NCBI RefSeq assembly: GCF_017368795.1
Contig: NZ_JAFNLL010000015.1
Location: 31,741 to 95,740, forward strand
Source of the DNA: Arthrobacter cavernae
GTDB lineage: Bacteria > Actinomycetota > Actinomycetes > Actinomycetales > Micrococcaceae
Length of the DNA stretch: 64,000 bases
Reading direction: 5' to 3'
This document shows, piece by piece, positions 17,088-25,771 of the stretch. Position 1 is the first letter of the stretch. The number at the start of each line of letters is the position of its first letter. The notes under the pieces were generated by a model. The model saw only the letters and a list, made by a program, of their open reading frames with translations. It was not told the origin of the DNA and searched no databases. The position numbers and the translations under genes were made by a program.

Positions 17088-18146
17088 TCATGGCGTGCTT
17101 CCTTTCAAAGCGTCATGCAGCAAGCGCTCCAGCTCGGGCATCCCGAGGCGGCGCGGATTGGAGGCAGGTACCTGGGGCAGGATGAGTTGGGCTGCCTCGG
17201 CGATGTGGTCTTCGCTGAAGCCGAGATCCCGCAGGTTCCGAGGGGCGTCGATGGTCTTATAGAGCGTTGCCAGGCCCGTAAGGGAAGTAGCGCTGCCCAG
17301 AGCGGACGCTATGCGTCGTTCGGCCTCGGGCGCTGCGGCCGTGTTGAAAGCGGTGACGTGCGGGAGCATCACTGCGTGCGTTTGGGCGTGGGGCAGATTG
17401 AAGGTGCCACCCAGGACATGGCAGATCTTGTGGTGCAGTCCAGCGCCGGCAGATGCGAACGACGCCGCAGCCAGGTACGCGCCGTAGAGGGCCTGTTCGC
17501 GTCCTTCCGCGCCTGAGGGGTTCTCAGTGATGAGCGGCAGTCCGTGGCTGAGGGCGCGGATCCCTTCGGCGCCGAGTGCGGCGTTGATCGGGTCGGCCCG
17601 CGGTGCCCACATGGAGTCTATGCAGTGCGCCATGCCGTTCAGCCCTGAGGCAACGGACATGGCCACGGGCAGGGACAGGGTCAGGGCCGCGTCGTAGATG
17701 ATCGTGACGGGCAGGACGGCGTCGTCCACGCCCGTGGTTTTCCGTAGGGCCTCGGTCAGGCCCCACACGTTCGTGGCTTCCGATCCGGCGTAGGTGGTGG
17801 GCACGGCGATGATGGGCAGGCGCGACGTCATCGCGATCGCCTTGGCGAGGCCCGTCGTCGAGCCTCCGCCTACGCAGACCAGCAGGTCGATGCCTGCCTC
17901 TGCGGCAGCGGTGCGGGCCTTCTCGGCCGTTTCGATCGGGACGTGCATCACCACATCGTGATGCCAGAGCGCTACCTCGATGTCGGCCGCCACGGTACGG
18001 GCCATCTTTGTTCCGAAGTCCGAGGCGATCACCATCACGCGGCCCGCGCCAAGGCGAGCTACTTCGGCGGCGAGGTTCGCAGCTGCCGCGCTGGTGCCGA
18101 AGAGTACCCGCTGGCCGAGGGTTACATGTTCAAAAGTCAGGCTCAT
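17088..18146 (-). CDS. macA: maleylacetate reductase
   Basis: 352-residue iron-type alcohol dehydrogenase family protein. NAD-binding motif VCVGGGSTTGLAKAIA, the family block PTTYAGSEATNVWGLTE, and the metal-region motifs LNGMAHCIDSMWAPRADP and HHKICHVLGGTFNLPHAQTHAVMLPH are present and typical of MacA/TfdF. It reduces maleylacetate to 3-oxoadipate, the step that drains hydroxyquinol, hydroquinone or chlorocatechol pathways. Start ATG 18146 begins the conserved N-terminus (MSLTFEHVTLGQRVLFG). Last gene of the minus-strand aromatic cluster, but separated from it by 290 nt and an MBL-fold gene. Confidence 0.9.
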   Translation of the reverse strand: MSLTFEHVTLGQRVLFGTSAAAANLAAEVARLGAGRVMVIASDFGTKMARTVAADIEVALWHHDVVMHVPIETAEKARTAAAEAGIDLLVCVGGGSTTGLAKAIAMTSRLPIIAVPTTYAGSEATNVWGLTEALRKTTGVDDAVLPVTIIYDAALTLSLPVAMSVASGLNGMAHCIDSMWAPRADPINAALGAEGIRALSHGLPLITENPSGAEGREQALYGAYLAAASFASAGAGLHHKICHVLGGTFNLPHAQTHAVMLPHVTAFNTAAAPEAERRIASALGSATSLTGLATLYKTIDAPRNLRDLGFSEDHIAEAAQLILPQVPASNPRRLGMPELERLLHDALKGSTP

Positions 18147-18199
18147 AGTCAGTTTTCCCGGTTCACGGTTGCGGCTTCGGGCGCCGTGTAGGCGACAGC

Positions 18200-18378
18200 T
18201 CAGGTGCCGGCGGCCGCTTCGTCGGAGGATATTTCGTAATGCCACCCGGCCCATGCCAAGTGTACGAGCACCAACTTCTCATGCTCCTGGCCACCGGCAA
18301 CGCCGGCGGGGCGGATAACGCGGGCGGGGCGGATGTAGTGTGTCCAGACATCGTGCCTTTGTTAACTTCTGTAGGCAT
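18200..18378 (-). pseudogene. possible small gene with a dinucleotide frameshift
   Basis: An ATG at 18378 sits 2 nt behind AGGAGGGG and opens MPTEVNKGTMSGHT. At a CACACA run near 18335-18340 the protein-like reading continues in another frame as HYIRPARVIRPAG, then LVLVHLAWAGWHYEISSDE, stopping at 18200-18202. Removing one CA would give a continuous product of about 58 residues. Read unshifted, the first frame gives a Pro/Ala-rich 71-residue product ending at 18163. It is 53 nt upstream of maleylacetate reductase. Either a broken small gene or chance; low confidence. Confidence 0.3.
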
Positions 18379-18395
18379 GACCCCTCCTGGGAAGA

Positions 18396-18432
18396 GACCC
18401 GGACCAACTGTTTGCTGCAGCTGGCCCGGGTC
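18396..18432. terminator. weak hairpin behind the MBL-fold gene
   Basis: GACCCGG (18396-18402) pairs with CCGGGTC (18426-18432), on the 3' side of the minus-strand MBL gene. Stem is only 7 bp with a 23-nt loop and no T-run; may partly terminate before the small frame and maleylacetate reductase. Confidence 0.3.
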
Positions 18433-18435
18433 GTA

Positions 18436-19626
18436 TCATTTGGCGGATCCGACACCGATGACGTCGAGGTCATGACCGATGATGAGTTGCCCGTCGAAAC
18501 CTTTCCCACAAGCCTCCCAAACGCTGTCTGGTCTATTGCCCGGAACGAGATGTGAAAGGACGAGTGATTTGACGCCGGCCTCTTGGGCAATGGGTCCAAC
18601 ATCCTCGATGAGGGTGTGTGCCTGGATCAAATGCTGGTACAACCCCTCCTGAGCGTCGGTACGAGGTTCTGGAAAGAGGGATTGGGGCCAGATCTTATCG
18701 ATCACCTCGTGGACTAGAACATCCGCACCCTTGGCTAGTTGGATGAGGTTTGGTGTCTTTCCTGTGTCTCCGGAAAAGACCACCGAGCCGTCGTCTGTGT
18801 CAAAGCGGTAAGCAAGTGCTGGGAAAACGGGGGCGTGGTTGACCAAGGTTGCTGAAACCCTGACATGGTCATCTTCGTAGAATGTGAAAGGGCTCATTTC
18901 CGGGCAGGGATCGGTATTCGGGCTTTTCGTGAACTCGGAGGGAACCGGAACGTCGAAGGCTTCCCACAGCTGGTTTGGATGTGGCTTGCGGTTATCGAAA
19001 AGCCTGTCATTGAAGTCAGTAGCGTAGGCCTGCACGATGAGATCCGTCATTTCCCGGGTGCCGGGGGTCGGGTTCCCGGGGCTGACAGGGGTGGGCGGAG
19101 TTCCTGATCCGAACAACGGGGGCAACTGCCCCCGGTTTCCCGGGCCCCAGATGGGTATTTTCTTGACGGACTGAAGACCGTTGTAGAGGCCCTCGCTGAG
19201 TATGTTGTTCAGGTCGACGACGTGGTCGGAGTGAAGATGCGTCAGAAATATTCCGGCCAGCACATCCAGCGGCCCGTCCAGATCCTTATCGTAGTTGGGA
19301 CCGAGCTTGGCCTTCCGTAACTGCCCCATCACCCCATGACCTGCATCGATGAGGTAATAGCGATCCCCGACCACAAGGGCCGAGGATATTCCTTCGCGCT
19401 GGCCGCCCGGCCAGTAAGGCGGCCCCCCGGACGTGCCAAGAAGAACCAGGCGGGTGCGATAACCCTCAGCCGCTGCGGGGCCGAACGACCGGGAGGCTGA
19501 TGGCTTCTCTGGGCTGGTGTCGGCACAGGCCGTAAGGGCGACGGCCGCGGCGCCGAGCCCGAAGCTGGCGAGGATATTTCGTCTGGAAACTCCAGATGAT
19601 TCAAGTCTGCTCAACACGTCACACAT
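18436..19626 (-). CDS. exported MBL-fold metallo-hydrolase, Tat-type lipoprotein
   Basis: 396-residue protein. The N-terminus has a twin-arginine-like signal (SRRNILASFGLGAAAVALTAC, listed in parts: RR at residues 15-16, lipobox LTAC with the lipidation Cys about residue 34). The mature part is an MBL-fold hydrolase with the zinc motif THLHSDHV, a GDTGKTP segment supplying the bridging Asp, and further His in VNHAPVFPALAYRF and LSHLVPG. Predicted to act outside the membrane, unlike the cytosolic aromatic enzymes around it. Related families include arylsulfatase/lactonase-like hydrolases; the substrate is unknown. Codon usage is a little less GC-rich than neighbours. Confidence 0.85.
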   Translation of the reverse strand: MCDVLSRLESSGVSRRNILASFGLGAAAVALTACADTSPEKPSASRSFGPAAAEGYRTRLVLLGTSGGPPYWPGGQREGISSALVVGDRYYLIDAGHGVMGQLRKAKLGPNYDKDLDGPLDVLAGIFLTHLHSDHVVDLNNILSEGLYNGLQSVKKIPIWGPGNRGQLPPLFGSGTPPTPVSPGNPTPGTREMTDLIVQAYATDFNDRLFDNRKPHPNQLWEAFDVPVPSEFTKSPNTDPCPEMSPFTFYEDDHVRVSATLVNHAPVFPALAYRFDTDDGSVVFSGDTGKTPNLIQLAKGADVLVHEVIDKIWPQSLFPEPRTDAQEGLYQHLIQAHTLIEDVGPIAQEAGVKSLVLSHLVPGNRPDSVWEACGKGFDGQLIIGHDLDVIGVGSAK

Positions 19627-19945
19627 GATTCTTGCTCCTAGCTGCGATGTCTTTTAGGCTGACGCCCATTTGTTTCTTGCATGCCCTGGCACGGGAGGTT
19701 CGCGGAAGACCCAACGAAGTGAGGTGCCCACCTCCGGGGTGTTGAATCCGAGTCAGTCTCGTCGTACCAGCTGACCCATGCTGCGCGTGTTTAAACTTCC
19801 GCCCGAGGGGGTTCAGCGCGGGCAGATGAAAGTCGGGGTGCCGAGTGGATTGCCGGGGGCGTGGCCGTCTGCGGCCAGCAATGCCTCTTGACGGGTGAGC
19901 GGCGCTCCGTGCATGGACTGGCAGCGCCGCTCACCCAGGAATAAG
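19627..19945. other. intergenic region between FADH2 monooxygenase and MBL gene
   Basis: 319 nt without a convincing gene. The left part (19627-19800) should hold the MBL promoter if that gene is transcribed separately; the right part holds the hairpin described at 19893-19936. Short frames here are not supported by a ribosome site or codon pattern. Confidence 0.5.
19893..19936 (-). terminator. strong hairpin behind the monooxygenase gene
   Basis: 14-bp perfect stem GGGTGAGCGGCGCT/AGCGCCGCTCACCC (19893-19906 with 19923-19936), 16-nt loop, 9 nt beyond the monooxygenase stop. No U-tract in the minus-strand direction, so it may be a terminator of the GC-hairpin type common in actinobacteria or an mRNA 3' stabiliser. 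Confidence 0.65.
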
Positions 19946-21544
19946 TTAGCTGCGTTTGAGGAAAATGCTGACGTCGTCGTTGTTGATGAGGTCCGGGACC
20001 GTCCAACCGTCAAGGTCGTACTCGGACATGCAGAGATCGGCGAACCCCTTCATGTAGTCCGTCGTACCCTGGGCCTGCGCTGCGAAGAGGATCTCGGCCT
20101 TTACGTTCTCGTGGTTACCGGAGTAGTTCCGCTCGTACAGTTCATGGCGGCCACCGAACTCGGTGCCGATGGAATCCCAGAGCAGCTTCATGAGCTTCAC
20201 CCGGTCAACGGCCTCGACGCCGTCGGAGCCGCGGACGTACTTGTCCAGGTACGGCCGGATCTCGGGGGTCTTGAAGTCCAGTGCTGAGGAGTTCAGGTAG
20301 ATCAGACCGGATGCGACGTCCTGCTCGATGATTTCCTTGATCCGCGGGTAGCCGACTGCCATGAACATCCGGTACGCCAGGCCGTAGTCAAGCTTGGGCA
20401 GCACGGTGCCGTTGGGGCCCTGATCCGGGTTGAGGGTCATGCCGTCGATGAGCGCGCGGAACATGTTGCGCCAGCCAAGCACTTCGCCCACACGGGTCTG
20501 GACGCCGCGGAAGTCCTGTGTTCCGGCAATTTCCAGGGCTTTCATAAGCAGGCCCGCGATGAAGTCCAGCTTGGTGGCCAGGCGGATGACGCCCTGGAAG
20601 GTGAAGCGGTTGATGAAGCCGGTCTGCGGGAAGAAGTTGTTGATCTTCTCAACGTCGCCGTAGGCGAACACGTTCTCCCAAGGGATGAGGACCTTGTCGA
20701 AGACGAACACGGAATCGTTCTCGTCCATACGGCTGGAGAGCGGGTAATCGAACGGCGTGCCCATGACGGCTGCCTGGTGGCTGTAGGAGGCGCGGCTGAT
20801 CAGCTTCACGCCGGGGGCGTCCATGGGAACGGTGCAGATCAGCGCGAATTCCTTACGCTTGATCGGCAGACCGTAGTGGGCGATGAAGTTGTAGTTGGTG
20901 ATCGCCGATCCCGTGGCGACCACCTTGGCGCCGGAGACGATCAGGCCCGAGTCGGTCTCCTTCTCCACCTTCATGAACACGTCGCCCACTTGGTCCGGCG
21001 GGAGGTGGCGGTCCACCGGCGGATTGATGATGGCGTGGTTCCAGTAGAGGACCTTCTCCTGGGACTCCTTGTACCAGCGCTTGGCGTTTTCCTGGAACGG
21101 TTCGTAGAAGTCCGGCATGCCGCCCAGGGTGCCGAGGAAGGCAGCCTTGTAGTCGGGCGAGCGGCCCAGCCAGCCATAGCTCATCTGGGCCCAGGTCTCG
21201 ATGGCTACCCGGTCCTTCTTGAGGTCCTCGACGCTGTGCGGGGTGCGGAAGAAGGACATGGTCTTGCCGCCAGAGCCGGTGTCGGTGGGCACCATGAGCT
21301 TGTCCTGCAACTCAGGCTTGTGCATCGCGTCGTAAAGCCGGGCGGCCATGCGAATGGAGTTCCGGAACGCCGGGTGGGTGGTCACGTCCTTGACGCGCTC
21401 CCCGTAGATCCAGACCTCGCGATCGTCTTTGAGCGAGTTGATGTATTCGTCCCCCGTCATAGGCATCGTCGGGTTGGCGGGGGTGGTCCGTTCATCCATT
21501 GTCAGTATGGACGAAGGAGTGTTCTGGTCAAGGATCTCAGTCAT
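19946..21544 (-). CDS. pheA1: FADH2-dependent phenol-type monooxygenase, oxygenase component (HpaB/PheA1 family)
   Basis: 532-residue group D flavin monooxygenase. Family landmarks: [20 protein letters not shown], then [16 protein letters not shown], a [16 protein letters not shown] segment, and [19 protein letters not shown]. These resemble PheA1 phenol hydroxylases of Rhodococcus/Arthrobacter more than HpaB itself. It would hydroxylate a phenol to a catechol using FADH2 delivered by the reductase encoded 31 nt upstream. Start ATG 21544 follows GAAAGGA; the longer open frame overlaps the reductase. Substrate is inferred; 4-nitrophenol or chlorophenol hydroxylases share the fold. Confidence 0.88.
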   Translation of the reverse strand: MTEILDQNTPSSILTMDERTTPANPTMPMTGDEYINSLKDDREVWIYGERVKDVTTHPAFRNSIRMAARLYDAMHKPELQDKLMVPTDTGSGGKTMSFFRTPHSVEDLKKDRVAIETWAQMSYGWLGRSPDYKAAFLGTLGGMPDFYEPFQENAKRWYKESQEKVLYWNHAIINPPVDRHLPPDQVGDVFMKVEKETDSGLIVSGAKVVATGSAITNYNFIAHYGLPIKRKEFALICTVPMDAPGVKLISRASYSHQAAVMGTPFDYPLSSRMDENDSVFVFDKVLIPWENVFAYGDVEKINNFFPQTGFINRFTFQGVIRLATKLDFIAGLLMKALEIAGTQDFRGVQTRVGEVLGWRNMFRALIDGMTLNPDQGPNGTVLPKLDYGLAYRMFMAVGYPRIKEIIEQDVASGLIYLNSSALDFKTPEIRPYLDKYVRGSDGVEAVDRVKLMKLLWDSIGTEFGGRHELYERNYSGNHENVKAEILFAAQAQGTTDYMKGFADLCMSEYDLDGWTVPDLINNDDVSIFLKRS

Positions 21545-21575
21545 GATGGTTCCTTTCGGGAAAGATTTCTGGAGG

Positions 21576-22154
21576 CTAGAGGCTGATGAATGGTTTGAAG
21601 GAGCTGGATCCGGCAAACCAGCCGGACTCGGGGCCGTCGCCGGAGTGGTCCCATGGGGCACCTTCAACGAGCTTTCCGATTTCGCGGAACTTGCCTCCGA
21701 AGAACAGCAAAGGAGGCCGCTTGGTGATCTCCATGGAGATCACCTCGCCGACGACGATGATGTGGTCGCCGCCGTCGTAGATATTCCACGGCCGGCATTC
21801 GAGCGTCGCCGCGTTTTGCGTCAGGACAGGTACAAAACCGTCGAGTGTCCATTCCGGTTCATTCGGCATGGCCTTCCCCGCGAAGTGAAGGGCGACGTCC
21901 ATTTGCTCCAGGGACAGGATGTTGATGGCGAAGGGCGCCCCTTCCAGGTACCGGGCTGCCCTGGACGTGCGGGTCAGCGTCACCTGGGCCAAGGGCGGGT
22001 CCAGTGAGACGGCGGTGAAGGCGTTGACGGTGGCGCCGTGCGGGACGCCATCGTCCGAACGGGTGGTCACCACCGTGACGCCGGTGGCAAACGTCCCGAA
22101 GGCGTGACGCAGTTCGCGGGTGTCAATAGGGGCCATGACTGCTTCCTGAGTCAC
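21576..22154 (-). CDS. pheA2: flavin reductase, monooxygenase partner component
   Basis: 192-residue flavin reductase-like protein (FMN/FAD-binding split barrel): [17 protein letters not shown], then [22 protein letters not shown], and a late [14 protein letters not shown] motif. It supplies FADH2 to the monooxygenase downstream. GTG start at 22154 is chosen because AGGAGG lies 5 nt upstream; ATG 7 codons in is an alternative. The C-terminal [14 protein letters not shown] tail is longer than in minimal reductases. 92 nt downstream of catA in the same orientation. Confidence 0.9.
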   Translation of the reverse strand: MTQEAVMAPIDTRELRHAFGTFATGVTVVTTRSDDGVPHGATVNAFTAVSLDPPLAQVTLTRTSRAARYLEGAPFAINILSLEQMDVALHFAGKAMPNEPEWTLDGFVPVLTQNAATLECRPWNIYDGGDHIIVVGEVISMEITKRPPLLFFGGKFREIGKLVEGAPWDHSGDGPESGWFAGSSSFKPFISL

Positions 22155-22246
22155 TGCTGCCTCCTTTGGTTTTGGCCTGATTTTGGCAATGCGGCATCAA
22201 GGCGAGTTGTTTTGGTGGTTGGCTGGTCGCGGGGAGCTGCCGGGGG

Positions 22247-23095
22247 CTAGTCCTGCGGATCCAGGACGAAGTTGTAGGTGACTTCACGTCCGATGCCATC
22301 AGCCCGGTCCGTGGGAGCGAGGACCAGTTCGGGCTTCACTGCCGAGGCAATGTCATCAGCAACGTGCTCGTCGCCTTCGAAGTACAGCTGCGTGGTGATG
22401 AGCTGGTGCTCGGGCGCGGACACTTTGAGGTGCAGGTGGGCCGGCCGCCAGGCGTGCCAGCCGGCGGCTGCGATGAGTTGTCCGCAGGCTCCGTCCGTGG
22501 GGATCTGGTACGGAGCGGGCTGCATGGTGTGGACCTGGAAGTTGCCATCCTGGTCGGCCACGACGGCGCCGCGGAGGTTCCATTCCGGGATGCCGGGGGC
22601 GAACTGGGAGTAGAAGCCGAGGTCGTCCGCGTGCCAGATCTCTATCTTGGCGCCGGGGAGGGCCTGCCCTGCAACGTTGGTGACCTGGCCCTGGAACAGT
22701 AGCGGGGTGCCTGGTTCGTCGTCGCGCATTGGCAGTGTGGCGGGCGAGTTCTGCTCGGGGGAGTTCGGCAGGTAGTAGGGGCCCTCGATGGTTCCCTTGG
22801 ATCCGTGGCGGTTGGCGTTGGCAACTTCCTCCACAGAGTGCTCAACCCATACGTCCAGGAACAGCGGCCATTCGCCGTCTTCGCCGACCTTGATGAGCCA
22901 AGCCTTCAGGGCGTTGTACTCGTCGTAGCTGACGTGTTCTTCCAGGACGGTGTCGTTGATGGCCTTGATGACACGGCCGGCGATCGTGCTGACACGCTCC
23001 TGGCTGGTGTTCGCGGTGAACTGCTTGTTCTCGCGGAATCGCGCAGTGGCTCCCGCGCCTGAAGCAGCGGCTGTTGCTTGGGTTTCCGTCGTCAT
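22247..23095 (-). CDS. catA: catechol 1,2-dioxygenase
   Basis: 282-residue intradiol dioxygenase. N-terminal helical dimerisation domain (about 25-100), then the catalytic barrel with the Fe(III) ligands: Tyr in EGPYYLPNS, Tyr in LGFYSQFAPG and the His pair in AWRPAHLHLKVS. Converts catechol to cis,cis-muconate. The sequence resembles actinobacterial CatA more than hydroxyquinol dioxygenases, and catB and catC next door agree. ATG 23095 follows AAAGGAG. A duplicated 43-bp regulatory segment lies 123-165 nt upstream. Confidence 0.93.
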   Translation of the reverse strand: MTTETQATAAASGAGATARFRENKQFTANTSQERVSTIAGRVIKAINDTVLEEHVSYDEYNALKAWLIKVGEDGEWPLFLDVWVEHSVEEVANANRHGSKGTIEGPYYLPNSPEQNSPATLPMRDDEPGTPLLFQGQVTNVAGQALPGAKIEIWHADDLGFYSQFAPGIPEWNLRGAVVADQDGNFQVHTMQPAPYQIPTDGACGQLIAAAGWHAWRPAHLHLKVSAPEHQLITTQLYFEGDEHVADDIASAVKPELVLAPTDRADGIGREVTYNFVLDPQD

Positions 23096-23217
23096 GATGA
23101 CTCCTTTGTCTCCGAACGTTCCGGTGGTGGGTTTCACAGACCCTGGCCTTGGTAACTCCAAGTGATATGGGTCATGTTTTGGCTGATGAAACAAGCCTAG
23201 GATTCGAATTGGGTGAA

Positions 23218-23260
23218 GGGAAATACCTATTTCCCTTCCATTGGAACGGTTTGCATATGA
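23218..23260 (-). promoter_or_regulatory. catA upstream operator/promoter copy (43-bp repeat)
   Basis: Begins with GGGAAATACCTATTT (23218-23232), identical to 25690-25704, and ends with TGCATATGA (23252-23260), also shared, at exactly the same distance. The left part forms GGGAAATA-CC-TATTTCCC, a near-perfect palindrome with an ATA-TAT core as expected for a LysR-type site. It overlaps the last codons and stop of catC. Binding by CatR is inferred. Confidence 0.7.
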
Positions 23261-23589
23261 ATCCCAGGGTCGTCATGTGAGTCGGCGACGGCACCGTTGC
23301 CGTTGCTTGATTGCTCGACGGCGGACGGATGCTGCGCGAGCGGTGTCACCTTGATGTCCATATAGGGAAAGAGCGGTAAGCCCGACAGTACGGTGTGCAG
23401 TTCGTCGTTGTCTGCGACGTCGAAGACGGAGTAGTTGGAGTACTCGCCCACCACGCGCCACAAATGACGCCAGCGGCCCTTCCTTTGCAGGGCCTGGGAG
23501 TAGTCGCGTTCCTTAGCCTTGATGGCCTCTGCCATCGCTTGCGGCATGTCGAGGGGGATGTTGACGTCCATTCGAACCAAAAAGAGCAT
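23227..23589 (-). CDS. catC: muconolactone delta-isomerase
   Basis: 120 residues; the first about 92 are the compact CatC fold (MLFLVRMDVNIPLDMPQAMA, LQRKGRWRHLWRVVGEYSNYSVFDV, LPLFPYMDIKVTPLAQHPS). Converts muconolactone to 3-oxoadipate enol-lactone. The C-terminal 28 residues (SSNGNGAVADSHDDPGIHMQ onward) are extra and end inside the palindromic operator for catA, so the tail may be a by-product of that overlap. 18 nt downstream of catB. Confidence 0.93.
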   Translation of the reverse strand: MLFLVRMDVNIPLDMPQAMAEAIKAKERDYSQALQRKGRWRHLWRVVGEYSNYSVFDVADNDELHTVLSGLPLFPYMDIKVTPLAQHPSAVEQSSNGNGAVADSHDDPGIHMQTVPMEGK

Positions 23590-23607
23590 GTCGTCTCCAG
23601 AGAGTTG

Positions 23608-24708
23608 TTAGTCCTGGCGGTACTTGGCCAGCTTGTCGGGATCAATCTCGGCTCCCACGCCCGGCACGTCGCGGACCCGGATGGCGCCGTCGACGATTTG
23701 CAGCGGTTCGGCAAGCAAATCGTCGGACATGTCGAGGAAGTTGGACAGTTCGCCGGCACGGCGCGAACTGTGTTCGAAGGCAGCGCCGAACGCAATGGTT
23801 GCCAGGCTCCCAACCTGCGTATCGATCTGGTTGCCCATGGTTACATCGACCCCCAAACCCTCGCAGAGACCCAGTATTTGTTGCGCCTCCGTGAATCCGC
23901 TCCGGGCGGTCTTGATGCAGACGGCGTTGCTGCCGCCGGAGAGCAGTTCGCGGGACACATCGCCCAAGGTGGACATGCTTTCGTCGCCGACGATGGGGAT
24001 TTTCGAGTGCTGGACCAAACGGCGACGGCCCAGGTTCTCCCCCGCATCGCAAGGTTCCTCCAGCATGGACAGTCCCAAGTCCTCTGTGCGGTTCAGTACT
24101 TCCATGGCCTCATTGGCCGTCCAGCCGCGGTTGGCGTCCAGGTAGATCTCGGTCCCGTCGCCCAAGCCTTCGCGGAGTACCCGGCACGCCTCGATATCGA
24201 GTTCCAAGGGCCTCCTGCCCGTCTTCAGCTTGAACGTGTTGATCCCATGTACGCTGCGGAACTCAAGGGCTTCGTCCAGTAGTTCCGCGGCCGGCTTGAA
24301 ACCCAGCATGTGCGAAACGCGCATGCTGTCGGTGAAGCCGCCCAAGAGTTTGTGCACGGGCGTTCCCAGCGAAATGCCGATAAGGTCCCACAAAGCAATG
24401 TCCAGAGCGCCCTTGGCGGTGGGGTTGTTCACCGTCCGGCGCAGGATTTGCTGGACCTTCGAGCGGTCCAGCGGGTCCAGCCCGATCAATTGGGGTGCGA
24501 AAATCTTGGTCACTACGGACACGATCGAGTCTTGCGTCTCGCCATAGGTATACGGCCGCGGCGGGGTGTCTGCGATGCCGCAAATGTCCGTATCCGTATA
24601 CACCCGAATGAGAACATGATCGGCAGTTGTCACCTGGCCGCTAGCGAACTTCAGGGGGCGTGTGTAGGGAATTGCATAGGGGATTGCCTCAATGCGCTCA
24701 ATCCTCAT
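23608..24708 (-). CDS. catB: muconate cycloisomerase
   Basis: 366-residue enolase-superfamily protein. N-terminal capping domain MRIERIEAIPYAIPYTRPLKF; barrel with the KxK motif in NTFKLKTGRR, metal ligands Asp in YLDANRGW, Glu in LSMLEEPC and Asp in PIVGDESM, and a late Lys in NAVCIKTARSG. Lactonises cis,cis-muconate to muconolactone. ATG 24708 overlaps the end of catR by 11 nt, indicating translational coupling to the regulator. It could accept chloromuconate; nothing visible decides this. Confidence 0.93.
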   Translation of the reverse strand: MRIERIEAIPYAIPYTRPLKFASGQVTTADHVLIRVYTDTDICGIADTPPRPYTYGETQDSIVSVVTKIFAPQLIGLDPLDRSKVQQILRRTVNNPTAKGALDIALWDLIGISLGTPVHKLLGGFTDSMRVSHMLGFKPAAELLDEALEFRSVHGINTFKLKTGRRPLELDIEACRVLREGLGDGTEIYLDANRGWTANEAMEVLNRTEDLGLSMLEEPCDAGENLGRRRLVQHSKIPIVGDESMSTLGDVSRELLSGGSNAVCIKTARSGFTEAQQILGLCEGLGVDVTMGNQIDTQVGSLATIAFGAAFEHSSRRAGELSNFLDMSDDLLAEPLQIVDGAIRVRDVPGVGAEIDPDKLAKYRQD

Positions 24709-25618
24709 GTGCTGGTTCCTTTGGTGCCGGTACTGCACCCGGGAAGGTGGGCAGCGAGTCGAAGAGGGTCAGGAAGTTGTCGATCAACGGAGTCCGGTTG
24801 TTCCGGTTCCAAGCCACGGCCAGATCCACCGGAGGCGGGTTGCGCAGTTGCCGGAAGGCGACGCCTTGGAACGTGAACATCCGCGACGTCATGGGAACCA
24901 GCGCTATGCCCATCCCTGCTGCGACAAGGGAGAGGAGGGTCGATGTCTCCTTGGCCTCCTGGACTATGCGCGGCTGGAACCCGGCACGGCGGCAGGCGTC
25001 CACGAAGATCGTGTTCACGGCAGAGTGCGTTGGATAGCCGATGAAGTCCTGTTTGGCCAGTTCCCTGATGTCCAGCGTTCCCTTTTCGGCCAGTTCGGAG
25101 TCTGCGGGCAGGGCAGCCACCAGTTCGTCCTGTTCAAGGAGCTTAAGCTCCACCTCGCTGGATCGCACCGGCGGCCGAAGGACGGCTACGTCCAGCCGGC
25201 CTTCCTCAAGTGCTGTCTCCATCTGGGGCGTCAGCATTTCGCCTTGGACGGTGATGCGCAGGCCGGGAAGCTGGCGGCGCGCTGCCTGCACCACGAGCGG
25301 CATGAGGCGGTAGGTAGCTGTTCCCGTGAATCCTGCGCGGATGATGCCCGTGGCCCCGGCGCCCACCTGGGTGATGTCCGATTCCAGCACCTCAAGTTCC
25401 TCAATGAGGCGCCTTCCCCGGTCCAGCAGAAGTTGGCCCGCGGGAGTGAGCTCAACCTTGCGCGTGGTTCTCAGGAGCAGGGGCGTCCCGAGCTGGTCCT
25501 CAAGCTGGCGGATCTGCTGTGACAAGGGAGGCTGGGCCATGTGCAGCCGCTGGGCAGCACGGCCAAAATGACGCTCCTCCGCAACGGCAATGAAGTATTT
25601 GAGATGACGCGTCTCCAT
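24698..25618 (-). CDS. catR: LysR-type regulator of the catechol genes
   Basis: 306-residue LysR protein. Winged helix-turn-helix at about 1-60 (METRHLKYFIAVAEERHFGRAAQRLHMAQPPLSQQIRQLE in parts), then a two-lobed effector domain with VPMTSRMFTF and related strands. Known homologues respond to muconate. Unusually it is encoded upstream of and in the same direction as catB, overlapping it, rather than divergently. It is preceded by a copy of the 43-bp segment also found before catA, consistent with autoregulation and catA control. Confidence 0.92.
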   Translation of the reverse strand: METRHLKYFIAVAEERHFGRAAQRLHMAQPPLSQQIRQLEDQLGTPLLLRTTRKVELTPAGQLLLDRGRRLIEELEVLESDITQVGAGATGIIRAGFTGTATYRLMPLVVQAARRQLPGLRITVQGEMLTPQMETALEEGRLDVAVLRPPVRSSEVELKLLEQDELVAALPADSELAEKGTLDIRELAKQDFIGYPTHSAVNTIFVDACRRAGFQPRIVQEAKETSTLLSLVAAGMGIALVPMTSRMFTFQGVAFRQLRNPPPVDLAVAWNRNNRTPLIDNFLTLFDSLPTFPGAVPAPKEPAHED

Positions 25619-25689
25619 TGAAGCCCCTCACAAGTTTGAATGCGGAAAATTGCCGCGTTCAGTTCAGAATAGGGCGGCAGATTAGTAAT

Positions 25690-25732
25690 GGGAAATACCT
25701 ATTTACGCCTGATAGATACGTTCTGCATATGA
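25690..25732 (-). promoter_or_regulatory. catR upstream operator/promoter copy (43-bp repeat)
   Basis: GGGAAATACCTATTT (25690-25704) and TGCATATGA (25724-25732) at the same spacing as upstream of catA; the middle is only partly conserved. It lies 72-114 nt before the catR start. The palindrome is less complete here (TATTTACG instead of TATTTCCC). Confidence 0.65.
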
Positions 25733-25771
25733 GTTCATCCCGGGGTATCGACACGGGTCAGCGCATCCCGC

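Noticed and set aside
17088..25618. Hydroxyquinol pathway cluster with hydroxyquinol 1,2-dioxygenase
   Set aside because: The dioxygenase sequence resembles catechol 1,2-dioxygenase and is accompanied by catB and catC, so only maleylacetate reductase hints at that route.
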